The notes under the pieces: generated by a model
The model's database searches: none
Seen by the model: the letters and a program-made list of their open reading frames with translations, nothing else
What the model was told of the DNA's origin: nothing
NCBI GenBank assembly: GCA_001803185.1
Contig: MHBB01000166.1
Span: 1-51,457 of the forward strand
Direction: 5' to 3'
DNA length: 51,457 nt
Origin: Legionellales bacterium RIFCSPHIGHO2_12_FULL_35_11
GTDB lineage: Bacteria; Pseudomonadota; Gammaproteobacteria; Legionellales; Legionellaceae
Position numbers and translations under genes: made by a program
Part shown: one piece after another, positions 40,929-49,780 of the stretch
Layout of the letters: each line of letters opens with the position of its first letter
Position numbering within the stretch: position 1 is the first letter of the stretch

Positions 40929-43007
40929 TTATAAATCCCTGGTAATTTTTAATAAATTTTTAAATCCACGTAGTTTTAATAATATTTCATTATATTCATC
41001 TTCTGGCGATGACATTGCAATAATTGCTCCACCAACTCCTATTGATAATTTAGAATTATTAATTACTCCTGTTCTAATAACAATGCTTAAATCTACAGCT
41101 CCATCTAAAGAAATATACCCTATTGCTCCAGAGTAAATGCCCCTAGCATTTGTCTCTAATTCTCTTAAAATCTCTACCGTTCTTTTTTTTGGTGCACCAG
41201 TCATAGAACCACCAGGAAACATTGATTTAATGCATTCAATGGATGTAGTATCTTTTTTCAATTTACCTCTAATTGTTGAAACTAGTTGATGAACGGTTGG
41301 AAAGCTTTCAACAGCCATAAGCTTAGTAACTTCAACACTACCAATCTCACAGACTAATCCTAAGTCATGTCTAATTAAATCAACAATCATCAAATTTTCT
41401 GATATAAATTTTTTATCACTTTGTAATAAAGTTTTTAATTTGCCATCTTCATCTAAATCTATACTTCGCGGGAGAGTTCCTTTAATAGGTTTGCTTTCAA
41501 CATTACCAATTGAGTCAATATTCAAAAAGCGCTCTACTGACATAGAACAAATTACTAAGTCATTAAACTTTAAAATAGCAGAAAACGGCGCCTTATTTTG
41601 CTCTCTTAATTGAAGATAAAAGTCAGTAACATCAAATTTTATTGAATATTCAACTTGATTAGTTAGACAAATTTCATAACTATCCCCGTCCTTAATTCTT
41701 TCTAGACAGTTATTTATATTATCAATGTAATTCTTCTTATTGATACTAAATTTTTCATTAAGAGCTACAAATTCATTTTTCCTAATTATCTTTTGCATCA
41801 TTTCATATCTATCTAGCTCTTTAGATATTTGATTGAACCAAGAAATTGCCTGATTAGAATCATTGATTTTTTCTAGTGCTATTAAATATAAACAATTTTG
41901 GTGATTATCAAAGACTAATGCTCTATCTATAAATAGAAAATTTGCATCAGGAAATGGGGAATTATACTTCGGCTCAATGCCTAGGCAATCTTTATATAAC
42001 TCATATCCTAAATACCCGATAAAACCACATTTAAAATTAAATGGTAATTTATCTTCACATTCAACAGAGCTAAATTTCAATTGATTTTCTAAATACTCAA
42101 AAATAGATTCTGAAAATGTATTTTCTACACCATTTTTTATTATAGTTATAACTTTATTTAAAACATTATACTTAACTTGATAACTATAAGGCCCATTTTG
42201 AGAAGCTAATATAGAAAATCTAGATAAGGACTTATTAGCTAAATTTCCATCTAGCCAAACATAATCTTTACTATTAGAAAAAATATTTTTAAATATTATT
42301 TCAGATTTATAATGTTTGTTTATTTTTCTGACAAGTAATTTATATTTCGTTTTTTCTTGTGGACATTGGTAGATTATATTACCTGACATATCTGAGCTAT
42401 TATTATTTTTAGTTATAGATTTTATTCTTAAACTTGATAGCTTCATAAAATTTTCTAAAAGAACTTTACCAAAATGCGTAGTTATAGACTCAGGATGATA
42501 TTGAACACCCCATTGTGGCTTTGATGTATGTCTTAAAGCCATAATCTCATTATCTTCTGAAAAAGCAATAGCTTTTATACAATCTGGAAGCATACAATTG
42601 GAAACTATTAAAGAATGATATCTAGTAACTCTAAAATTATTCGGTATCCCAGAAAATAACTCGTCATTATTATGAATAATATTTGATAATCTACCATGCA
42701 TAGGTTCAATAGCATGCTTTATTACCCCACCATATGCTGCTGCTATCCCTTGATGCCCAAGACATATGCCTAATATTGGAGCGTCTAATGTTAAAATTAC
42801 ATTATTACAAAATCCAAAATCATGAGAATTTACAGGATTACCTGGTCCTGGAGAAATTACAATATTATCAAACTGTAGGTTATTTAAATCTTCTAGAGAA
42901 ATTGTATCATTTTTAATAATTATTGGTGGAATACCATTAATTTCAGATATTATTTGATATAAATTATTTGTAAATGAATCGTAATTATCAATAAGTAAAG
43001 TTTGCAT
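40929..43007 (-). CDS. Fused aminodeoxychorismate synthase (PabA-PabB)
   Basis: A 692-residue protein with two enzymes in one chain. Residues 1-190 are a class I glutamine amidotransferase (TLLIDNYDSFTNNL, oxyanion NIVISPGPGNP, catalytic Cys in LGICLGHQ, His-Glu in YHPES). Residues about 220-690 are a chorismate-binding enzyme (GDSYEICLTNQ, VDLIRHDLG, PGGSMTGAPKKRTVEI). The motif PIKGTLPR, with Lys, marks PabB (4-amino-4-deoxychorismate for folate). Anthranilate synthase has Ala in that place. No pabC or trp genes are adjacent. Fused forms occur in actinobacteria, plants and scattered other bacteria. It sits alone. Confidence 0.92.
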   Translation of the reverse strand: MQTLLIDNYDSFTNNLYQIISEINGIPPIIIKNDTISLEDLNNLQFDNIVISPGPGNPVNSHDFGFCNNVILTLDAPILGICLGHQGIAAAYGGVIKHAIEPMHGRLSNIIHNNDELFSGIPNNFRVTRYHSLIVSNCMLPDCIKAIAFSEDNEIMALRHTSKPQWGVQYHPESITTHFGKVLLENFMKLSSLRIKSITKNNNSSDMSGNIIYQCPQEKTKYKLLVRKINKHYKSEIIFKNIFSNSKDYVWLDGNLANKSLSRFSILASQNGPYSYQVKYNVLNKVITIIKNGVENTFSESIFEYLENQLKFSSVECEDKLPFNFKCGFIGYLGYELYKDCLGIEPKYNSPFPDANFLFIDRALVFDNHQNCLYLIALEKINDSNQAISWFNQISKELDRYEMMQKIIRKNEFVALNEKFSINKKNYIDNINNCLERIKDGDSYEICLTNQVEYSIKFDVTDFYLQLREQNKAPFSAILKFNDLVICSMSVERFLNIDSIGNVESKPIKGTLPRSIDLDEDGKLKTLLQSDKKFISENLMIVDLIRHDLGLVCEIGSVEVTKLMAVESFPTVHQLVSTIRGKLKKDTTSIECIKSMFPGGSMTGAPKKRTVEILRELETNARGIYSGAIGYISLDGAVDLSIVIRTGVINNSKLSIGVGGAIIAMSSPEDEYNEILLKLRGFKNLLKITRDL

Positions 43008-43025
43008 TGCTCTTTAATAAATTAG

Positions 43026-46000
43026 TTATGATAACATGAATTGAACATTATCATCAGATAATGACATTAAGCTAGCATTGCCACCAGCTGCTGTCGTGTT
43101 AACTGTAAATGTTCTTTCAACACATAATCTATGTAGATAGCTTGGTCCTCCGGCTTTTGGACCTGTTCCAGACAATCCTTCACCACCAAATGGTTGTAAG
43201 CCAACAACTGCTCCAGTCATGTTTCTGTTTACATAACAATTACCAACACGAACACGTTCTCTGATATAATTAACCGTATTATTGACACGGCTATGTATTC
43301 CAAGTGTCAAGCCATATCCAGTATTGTTTATTTGATTTATCACATCATCCAATTCATTTTTCTTATACTTGACAACATGTAAGACCGGGCCAAACATTTC
43401 TTCCTCTAATGCACTTACATTATCTATAGCTATAGCAGTAGGAGACATAAAATAGCCATTATCACAATCTTTTGCTAAATTACACTCAAATATTATTTTA
43501 TGCTTAGTGCGCATATTTTCAACATGATTCTTTAGAGTATTTAAAGAAGCTTTGTCTATTACAGGTCCAACATCAGTTGATAATAAACGTGGATCACCAA
43601 TAGACAATTCTGACATTGCGCCTTTTAACAATTCAAGAATTCTTGGATATACTTCTTCTTGAACATAAAGTACTCTAAGAGCTGAGCATCTTTGTCCAGC
43701 ACTTCCGAAGGCTGAATTTATAACATCTAGAATTACTTGCTCTAGTAATGCAGATGAATCAACAATCATTGCATTTTGACCACCAGTTTCAGCTATTAAA
43801 GGGATAATTTCATTTCCTCTAGCTGCTAATGTTTGATTAATTAATTTAGCTGTTGCAGTAGACCCGGTAAAAATAACAGCTTTTATTCTTTCATCAGCTA
43901 CTAATTTAGTTCCCACTAATGAACCTCGACCAGGAACAAATTGAATCACTCCTTCTGGAAATCCGGCCTTTAACATTAATTTAACTGCAAAATATCCAAT
44001 TAAAGCTGTCTGATCAGCAGGTTTTGCTAATACACAATTACCTGTTACTAAAGCGGCCGCAATTTGACCAGTAAAAATTGCCAGTGGAAAATTCCATGGG
44101 CTAATGCAAAGAACCAAACCTCTTGGGTGAAGAGTTAATTCATTAAATTCACCGGTATACCCTTTTAATACTTCAGAATTACCCATTGTCTTTCTAACAA
44201 TTGCCGCATAATATCTACAAAAATCGACAGCTTCTCTGACTTCAGCTATACCATCAGACCATGTTTTACCAGCTTCTAAACAATCTAAAGCTAAAAAATC
44301 ATTAATATTTTCTTCATATAGATTAGCCAATCTTTCAAGACATTGTGCCCGCTCTTCAACTGAAGTTTGACTCCAGGCTTTAAAGGCATTTTCTCCAGCG
44401 ATTAGCGCTTTTTCCATATCTTCTTCTGTGGCTCTAGTTACCTCACCGATAATTTGATAATTATTTTGAGGACTAGCTACAGATTTAATATCAACTGATT
44501 TATTTTTTAATCCAGGAATTATTGGTTCTGCTTGCCAATTAAATGGTGCTTGTTCTGCATAGTAATGCTGCAATTTAGCTATAATATCTCTATTACTCAA
44601 ATCAATTCCAACTGAATTTTTACGCTCAGGTTGAAATATATCTGCTGGTAAAGGTATATTCTTATTAATTCTATCAAGTAATGACTTAGACCTCATAATT
44701 GGATCCTCAACAAGGTTACTTATAGGGTATGCTTCATCTGTGATTTGATTTACAAAGGATGAATTTGCGCCATTTTCTAGTAATCGGCGCACTAAATATG
44801 GTAACAAATCTTCATGACTACCTACCGGGGCGTATACTCGGCAAGGAATTCCAAATTTGTCTTTTGGCACTATTGACTCGTACAAGTCACTTCCCATTCC
44901 ATGTAAACACTGGAACTCAAAATCACGATATTCTCCTACAATATTTAAAATCATTGCGACTGAATAAGCGTTGTGCGTTGCAAACTGAGGGTAAATTGCA
45001 TCGGTCATAGTCATGATTTTTTTAGCGCAAGCTTGAAAAGATACATCAGTAAATGGTTTTCTGGTAAATACCGGATAATCATCTAATCCCTTCATTTGTG
45101 AATTTTTGATTTCACTATCCCAATATGCTCCTTTAATTAATCTAACCACCATTCTTTTATTATTTGAACGGGAAATTTCAGCTATCCAATCTAACAAATA
45201 AAATGCACGTTTTTGATATGACTGAACAGCTAAACCAAATCCATTCCAACCTTCTAAACTCTTATCTGAAAAAACTCTTTCAATAACATCTAAAGAAATC
45301 TCTAGTCGCTCTGATTCTTCGGCATCAACCGTTAAACCAATATCATATTTTTTTGCTAATTGAGCCAATTTTAGAAGTTTAGGAGTTAATTCTTTTATGA
45401 CTCTTTCTTTCTGTCCTTCTTCATATCTGCAATGTAAAGCAGATAATTTAATAGAAATTCCTGGCTTACTATATAAATTAGAATTTTGATCGCATTTTGT
45501 GCCAATAGCCTCGATAGCGTCAGTATATGATTGCATATATCGCTCAGCATCTATAGCTGTAAGAGCAGCTTCACCTAACATATCGTAAGAATATCTATAG
45601 CCACGAAGTTCTTTCTCTTTAGCCCTCTCAATGGCCTCATCAATATTTCTACCCATAACAAATTGCTTACTCATAACCCGCATGGCTTTATTTGCAGCAA
45701 TTCTAACCACTCCCTCTCCGCTTCTGCTGATAAGTGATAATAGAGCTTTTTTAAAAGTAGATTCATTTTTTTTATCTGATAATAATTTTCCAGTAATAGC
45801 TAAACCCCAAGTAGCAGCATTTATAAAAAATGAGTTGCTTTGACCTTTATGAGAATGCCAATCTGCATCAGCTATTTTGTCTTTAATCAAATCATTTATA
45901 GTTACAGTATCAGGAACTCGAAGCAAAGCTTCTGCTAAACACATTAATGCAATTCCTTCGTCACTTGAAAGAGGAAACTCTGTTAGAATTGCATCTACAC

Positions 46001-46196
46001 CTATACCGCTTTTCTTGGAATTTCGCACACTCTGCACAAGTTCACCAGCTAAATTAATAACTTGTTCTTTTACCTTGGCATCCAAATTAGCGTAAGAAAT
46101 TAAATTATTTACTATATTAGTTTCTTGGGCACGGTAAGCATTATTAATTTCAGCTCTTAAACCTTTCGGTAAATCTAAAGGGCTTTTATTAAACAT
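43026..46196 (-). CDS. putA: Bifunctional proline/P5C dehydrogenase PutA
   Basis: A 1056-residue enzyme oxidising proline to glutamate. After an arch/alpha region it has the PRODH barrel (SIKLSALHCRY, LTVDAEESERLE, VRLIKGAYWDSEIK, ATHNAYSVA) and then the P5C dehydrogenase with catalytic Cys in FGSAGQRCSALRVLY, Glu in PLIAETGGQNAMIV, and an N-terminal NAD fold (SPWNFPLAIFTGQI). A C-terminal end follows GLSGTGPKAGGPSYL. It lacks the N-terminal ribbon-helix-helix DNA-binding domain of E. coli PutA, so it cannot autoregulate in that way. AGGAA precedes the ATG. A 178-bp palindromic element lies 34 bases upstream. Confidence 0.97.
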   Translation of the reverse strand: MFNKSPLDLPKGLRAEINNAYRAQETNIVNNLISYANLDAKVKEQVINLAGELVQSVRNSKKSGIGVDAILTEFPLSSDEGIALMCLAEALLRVPDTVTINDLIKDKIADADWHSHKGQSNSFFINAATWGLAITGKLLSDKKNESTFKKALLSLISRSGEGVVRIAANKAMRVMSKQFVMGRNIDEAIERAKEKELRGYRYSYDMLGEAALTAIDAERYMQSYTDAIEAIGTKCDQNSNLYSKPGISIKLSALHCRYEEGQKERVIKELTPKLLKLAQLAKKYDIGLTVDAEESERLEISLDVIERVFSDKSLEGWNGFGLAVQSYQKRAFYLLDWIAEISRSNNKRMVVRLIKGAYWDSEIKNSQMKGLDDYPVFTRKPFTDVSFQACAKKIMTMTDAIYPQFATHNAYSVAMILNIVGEYRDFEFQCLHGMGSDLYESIVPKDKFGIPCRVYAPVGSHEDLLPYLVRRLLENGANSSFVNQITDEAYPISNLVEDPIMRSKSLLDRINKNIPLPADIFQPERKNSVGIDLSNRDIIAKLQHYYAEQAPFNWQAEPIIPGLKNKSVDIKSVASPQNNYQIIGEVTRATEEDMEKALIAGENAFKAWSQTSVEERAQCLERLANLYEENINDFLALDCLEAGKTWSDGIAEVREAVDFCRYYAAIVRKTMGNSEVLKGYTGEFNELTLHPRGLVLCISPWNFPLAIFTGQIAAALVTGNCVLAKPADQTALIGYFAVKLMLKAGFPEGVIQFVPGRGSLVGTKLVADERIKAVIFTGSTATAKLINQTLAARGNEIIPLIAETGGQNAMIVDSSALLEQVILDVINSAFGSAGQRCSALRVLYVQEEVYPRILELLKGAMSELSIGDPRLLSTDVGPVIDKASLNTLKNHVENMRTKHKIIFECNLAKDCDNGYFMSPTAIAIDNVSALEEEMFGPVLHVVKYKKNELDDVINQINNTGYGLTLGIHSRVNNTVNYIRERVRVGNCYVNRNMTGAVVGLQPFGGEGLSGTGPKAGGPSYLHRLCVERTFTVNTTAAGGNASLMSLSDDNVQFMLS

Positions 46197-46230
46197 AGAA
46201 TTTCCTGATTAAAATTTGATTGTGAATTAT

Positions 46231-46408
46231 CCTAGAAAAAGCAGTTGAGCTCTACTACGAATGCCTACTGCACTGAATTTTAAAGATTTTTTCATGTTTT
46301 TTTAACTCACCATAGTGGTGACTATGCCTTCGTCAAAAAAACATGAAAAAATCTTTAAAATTCAGTGCAGTAGTCATTCTCGCTACGATCTCAACTGCTT
46401 TTTCTAGG
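46231..46408. mobile_element. Long copy of the CCTAGAAAAAGCAGTTGAG palindromic family (178 bp, nested)
   Basis: The outer arms CCTAGAAAAAGCAGTTGAG and its complement enclose a second long inverted repeat, starting ACTGCACTGAATTTTAAAGA, with about 37-base arms and a central CACCATAGTGGTG. ATTAT flanks both sides. It lies between divergent putA and the L,D-transpeptidase-like gene. The short form at 37120 lacks the inner repeat. Arm fragments occur at 30309, 51268 and perhaps at the recO end (16113). Confidence 0.88.
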
Positions 46409-46468
46409 ATTATATATGAAATAATAGGTAATTGGCAATTTAATCAACCAACAACACTGGATTATTAT

Positions 46469-46497
46469 TTTACATCATGAAGTAAATTTGATATGAT
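46469..46497 (+). promoter_or_regulatory. Putative sigma70 promoter of the L,D-transpeptidase-like gene
   Basis: TTTACA (46469-46474) and TATGAT (46492-46497) are separated by 17 bases, with TG one base upstream of the -10 element. It lies about 28 bases before the ATG at 46525. Confidence 0.65.
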
Positions 46498-46524
46498 GAT
46501 TCAATTTACTTTATGGAATATTGT

Positions 46525-47205
46525 ATGAATGTTATACTTTCTTTATTATTAATTTCATTATTAACTATGAATTTTTCAACAGCGAGCCTTGGTTTTGCGA
46601 AGACTACTCAAGACCTTAATAATAAAGTTCAAGCTTTGGGTAGAAAAGCCCCGAATTTGAAACGTAAAATTATTAAAATGGCATTAGCTGCATATAACAA
46701 AGCTAACGCTACTGGTGCTGTTCATAAACCAATTTTAACTGTAATTGACTATTCTCTACCTTCATCTAAAGAAAGAATGTGGGTGTTTGATTTACGAAAT
46801 AACACTCTATTATATAATACTTTTGTTGCTCACGGAAAGAATTCAGGGGCCACAACCCCCACCCATTTTTCGAATGCAAATTCAAGCAAGGAAACTAGTT
46901 TAGGTACTTTTGTAACTCATGATACATATATCGGAGGGAAAGGCATATCATTAAATTTAGAAGGATTAGAAGCTGGTTTTAATGATAATGCATACAACAG
47001 AAGAGTTGTAATTCATGGTGCATGGTATGTAGAGCCAGGCTTTATAAAATCTGCCGGGCAAGCTGGAAGAAGCTGGGGATGCCCTGCTGTTGCGCAATCA
47101 ATTGCTAAACCAATCATAAATACATTAAAAGGCGGGTCAGTTGTATTTTCTTATTACCCAGATAAAAACTATCTAAGTCATACCCATTATGCTAACATTG
47201 CTTAA
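46525..47205 (+). CDS. L,D-transpeptidase-like exported protein (YkuD_2 type)
   Basis: A 226-residue exported protein. After a signal peptide (cut near STA-SLGFA) the catalytic-like domain has VFDLRNNTLLYNTFVAHGKNSG, FVTHDTYIGGKGISLNLEGLE, VIHGAWYVEPGFI and GRSWGCPAV; the His and the Cys of S-x-G-C match the L,D-transpeptidase active site. It would act on peptidoglycan in the periplasm. I chose ATG 46525 because GGAAT precedes it. ATG 46513 is open too but has no ribosome site. It is divergent from putA. Confidence 0.88.
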   Translation: MNVILSLLLISLLTMNFSTASLGFAKTTQDLNNKVQALGRKAPNLKRKIIKMALAAYNKANATGAVHKPILTVIDYSLPSSKERMWVFDLRNNTLLYNTFVAHGKNSGATTPTHFSNANSSKETSLGTFVTHDTYIGGKGISLNLEGLEAGFNDNAYNRRVVIHGAWYVEPGFIKSAGQAGRSWGCPAVAQSIAKPIINTLKGGSVVFSYYPDKNYLSHTHYANIA

Positions 47206-47229
47206 TATTTTAGATAAACTTAAGAAAAT

Positions 47230-47439
47230 ATGTATAAGAGCAAGTGTAATATAGACAAAGTAGATAGATCTAATAGAATAATTATCGGCATTATTTTGTG
47301 CTTAGCCGCAATTTTTAACATGCCAAATGCATTTTTTATCTTAGCCGGTATTATTCTAATAGTAGAGGGTGTAATAGGTTGGTGTTCTATACCAATACTC
47401 ATAGAGAAGTTGCAAAAAATATTATATAAATTCAGATAG
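47230..47439 (+). CDS. DUF2892-type small membrane protein
   Basis: A 69-residue protein with two hydrophobic helices (about 17-35 and 36-52). The pattern CNIDKVDRSNRIIIGIIL then GIILIVEGVIGWCSIPILI fits the DUF2892 family (N-x-x-x-x-D-R-x-x-R, GWCPLY-type end). Function is unknown; related domains are found fused to rhodanese. It starts 24 bases after the L,D-transpeptidase-like gene and is likely co-transcribed. Confidence 0.8.
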   Translation: MYKSKCNIDKVDRSNRIIIGIILCLAAIFNMPNAFFILAGIILIVEGVIGWCSIPILIEKLQKILYKFR

Positions 47440-47440
47440 G

Positions 47441-47467
47441 TTATATTTATTTGTTAAATAAATATAA
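47441..47467. terminator. A/T-only hairpin between convergent genes
   Basis: TTATATTTATTT-GTT-AAATAAATATAA is a perfect 12-base-arm inverted repeat with no G+C in the arms. It starts 1 base after the DUF2892-like gene stop and covers the msrB stop codon. It may end transcripts from both sides, but its stability is low. Confidence 0.45.
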
Positions 47468-47947
47468 ATACTCCCCATAACCATTTTTTTCCATTTCTTC
47501 TTTAGGAATAAATAATAAAGCGGCTGAATTTATACAGTATCTTAGTCCTGTAGGTTTTGGACCATCTTTAAAAATATGCCCTAAATGAGAATTGGCGTAT
47601 TTTGATCTAACCTCGTTTCTAATTAAAAACCAATTACTCCTTTGCTCAGATATATTTATAAATCTATCATCAATTGGCTTTGAAAAACTCGGCCATCCTG
47701 ATTTTGAAATAAATTTATCAGTTGAACTAAACAGTGGCTCACCAGAAACAATATCAACATATATACCTTCTAATTGATTATTCCAATATCTGTTTTTAAA
47801 CGCACGCTCAGTTTCTGAGTTTTGCGTTACCTGATATTGTAAGTTTGATAATTCTTTCAACCGTTCATCTTTATTGTATTTAGGAATGTAAGCCATAGCG
47901 TCACTTAAAATTAGAAATCCCACTAAAATCATGATGTTTTTTATCAT
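47447..47947 (-). CDS. msrB: Exported methionine sulfoxide reductase MsrB
   Basis: A 166-residue protein with an N-terminal signal peptide (about 1-19) followed by the MsrB domain: [44 protein letters not shown] with the catalytic Cys in RYCIN. The four Cys that bind zinc in E. coli MsrB are absent, as in the PilB-type MsrB. It reduces methionine-R-sulfoxide in proteins. The signal peptide suggests action in the periplasm, possibly fed by DsbD. No MsrA domain is attached. Confidence 0.93.
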   Translation of the reverse strand: MIKNIMILVGFLILSDAMAYIPKYNKDERLKELSNLQYQVTQNSETERAFKNRYWNNQLEGIYVDIVSGEPLFSSTDKFISKSGWPSFSKPIDDRFINISEQRSNWFLIRNEVRSKYANSHLGHIFKDGPKPTGLRYCINSAALLFIPKEEMEKNGYGEYLYLFNK

Positions 47948-48047
47948 GCCATATCTCCTATAATCTATTTTTCTATATAACGAATAACGCCATTTTAATC
48001 TTTAGGGACGTTTATTAAATAACTCCTACAACTTGCATCTCATCTTA

Positions 48048-48668
48048 TTATGATTTGATATTCCATCCAAAACACTTCCAAAAATCAAGTGTTGAATCTT
48101 TGGTAAAAACACACAACCCTCCCGTTGATATTTTAATCTTATATTTTTGACTAAAAGAATTAAAATCACCCGTTAAATAAGGTGAAAATCGAGCAATCCC
48201 ATTACTAGTAACAACTAATATTATTTTACCAGAATAATTTTTTTCAATCTGCTTTGCAAACTCAAACCAATTATCAATACACTTGTGCGAATCAAAAAAC
48301 CAACCATTAGGTACAATAGCATTTTTGTCCCAATCCATTAAAGCTTTTTCTCCTAGTCGTTCTTTAACAATAGATTCTGGCTGATTTTCATCTACTCCAT
48401 AATCAATTTCATTGAATATTGTAAGAGTATTAACAGGCAAATTAGTACCAAGAACAGATTGAGCTTGTTCTGCTGTTTGCTTAGTGCGCAACAATTCTGA
48501 TGTAAATATATAATCTGGTGTTAAATCATGATTTTTTAAATAATTACCAAGCATTCTGCCTTGAGCAAGCCCACTATTTACCAATGGCAAATCTGTTTTT
48601 CCTACTCTTCTTAAAATGTCATTTACTTCAAATGTATTTCCATGTCTTGCTATTAGCAGTGTAGTCAT
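48048..48668 (-). CDS. Histidine phosphatase (phosphoglycerate-mutase superfamily)
   Basis: A 206-residue protein. LIARHGNTFEVND supplies the phosphohistidine, TSELLRTKQTAEQ the second loop and TSNGIARF the C-terminal box where the second His is usually present; here the region reads VVTSNGIARF, with Ser-Asn in the place of the usual His, so activity is not certain. Substrate is not known. It starts 27 bases after kdsB in the same direction and may be co-transcribed. Confidence 0.85.
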   Translation of the reverse strand: MTTLLIARHGNTFEVNDILRRVGKTDLPLVNSGLAQGRMLGNYLKNHDLTPDYIFTSELLRTKQTAEQAQSVLGTNLPVNTLTIFNEIDYGVDENQPESIVKERLGEKALMDWDKNAIVPNGWFFDSHKCIDNWFEFAKQIEKNYSGKIILVVTSNGIARFSPYLTGDFNSFSQKYKIKISTGGLCVFTKDSTLDFWKCFGWNIKS

Positions 48669-48695
48669 TATATAGCCTTAAGGGATCTCCCAATA

Positions 48696-49505
48696 TTAAA
48701 TTAACTCTCCGTGTTTTTGAATAAGCATTTCAGCACGTGTAATATCTTCATAACTATCAACTCCTGACATATTAGCACGACCTTTATAATCAACAGTTAC
48801 ACAACGAATATCGTATCCTTGCTCTAGAAGTCTTAGCTGCTCAAGACCCTCAAGGTTTTCATAAAAATTTTCTTTAAGAGTAGAATATTTCATAAGCATC
48901 ATTTTAGAATATCCGTAAAGCCCAATATGACGATAAACTGGACTTTTGCCACTATTGTTGCGTAAACCTATCTCTTTTCTAATTGCTGGTATGATATTTT
49001 TACTAAACCAATATGCTCGCCCAGTTTCTTCATTAAATACTGCTGTTGTACCACTAAATGGCGTTGTTAACTTACTATTTCGCAGTTTATCAAGTTCATC
49101 CCAAGTAAGCCTAGTTACTGGTGTGATGACATCACAAGGTTGATTTCCAAAAGCATTGATCATATCTATTAAAAAATCTGGCGGGGTTAAAGGCGCGTCA
49201 CCTTGCATGTTTAAGATAAAATCTGGATTATCCCCTGATAACCTAATTGCCTCAGCAACTCTATCAGTTCCAGTTAAAAGATCTGGAGATGTAAATATTG
49301 AAGCAACTGCGAGTAGATCACAATGTTTTAATATTCTTTCATCATCAGTTGCAACTAAAACAGATACATTTTTTACTTTTGCTGCTACAGATTCTGATAT
49401 TCGAACAACCCGTTCAAGCATGGTTTTACCATTTATCAATGCCAATGGTTTACCAGGCAATCTAGTAGATTGATATCGAGCAGGAATGACAATTACAGAT
49501 TTCAA
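48696..49505 (-). CDS. kdsB: CMP-Kdo synthetase KdsB
   Basis: A 269-residue cytidylyltransferase activating Kdo for lipid A core assembly. VIVIPARYQSTRLPGKPLALINGKTM and LVATDDERI-x-x, with LNMQGDAPLTPPDFL, are typical. It is about 20 residues longer than E. coli KdsB, mainly in the middle insertion (SKNIIPAIRKEIGLRNNSGK). The 133-bp element copy 2 sits 71 bases upstream of its start, much like copy 1 at adk. Confidence 0.95.
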   Translation of the reverse strand: MKSVIVIPARYQSTRLPGKPLALINGKTMLERVVRISESVAAKVKNVSVLVATDDERILKHCDLLAVASIFTSPDLLTGTDRVAEAIRLSGDNPDFILNMQGDAPLTPPDFLIDMINAFGNQPCDVITPVTRLTWDELDKLRNSKLTTPFSGTTAVFNEETGRAYWFSKNIIPAIRKEIGLRNNSGKSPVYRHIGLYGYSKMMLMKYSTLKENFYENLEGLEQLRLLEQGYDIRCVTVDYKGRANMSGVDSYEDITRAEMLIQKHGELI

Positions 49506-49566
49506 AACAACTCCGAATAAAAAATTTTGAAGAATTTACCATAAATTAGCATATTTATGAATAAAT

Positions 49567-49719
49567 CACCAAAGTCCAGGGCTGTCTCATCAAATAATAT
49601 AGACGGGGCGTAGGTTGGGCCTTGGCCCAACGATAAAAAAGCTGCATTTTTTGTTGGGCCAAGGCCCAACCTACACGCCAGCATTGATTAATTTGATGCG
49701 ACAGCCCTGCACCAAAGTC
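49567..49719. mobile_element. 133-bp MITE (copy 2) with 10-bp target duplication
   Basis: The element spans 49577-49709 with ends CAGGGCTGTC/GACAGCCCTG and the GGGCCTTGGCCCA hairpin arms. It is flanked on both sides by CACCAAAGTC (49567-49576 and 49710-49719). Its reverse complement equals copy 1 at 19423-19555 except for one base by my count. Confidence 0.93.
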
Positions 49720-49728
49720 TTCTACGTC

Positions 49729-49756
49729 TTCACAATTTAGAAAATAATGTTATAAT
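49729..49756 (+). promoter_or_regulatory. Putative sigma70 promoter of the small exported gene and tRNA-Ser
   Basis: TTCACA (49729-49734) and TATAAT (49751-49756) are 16 bases apart, directly downstream of the MITE copy 2 target duplication. AAGGAGA (49770-49776) gives a strong ribosome site for ATG 49781. A transcript would continue into tRNA-Ser. Confidence 0.65.
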
Positions 49757-49780
49757 GCCGGCCGTAATCAAGGAGATTTT

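Noticed and set aside
49502-49684. 60-codon frame upstream of kdsB
   Set aside because: It is read through the MITE and shares its codons with the false adk extension; there is no ribosome site.
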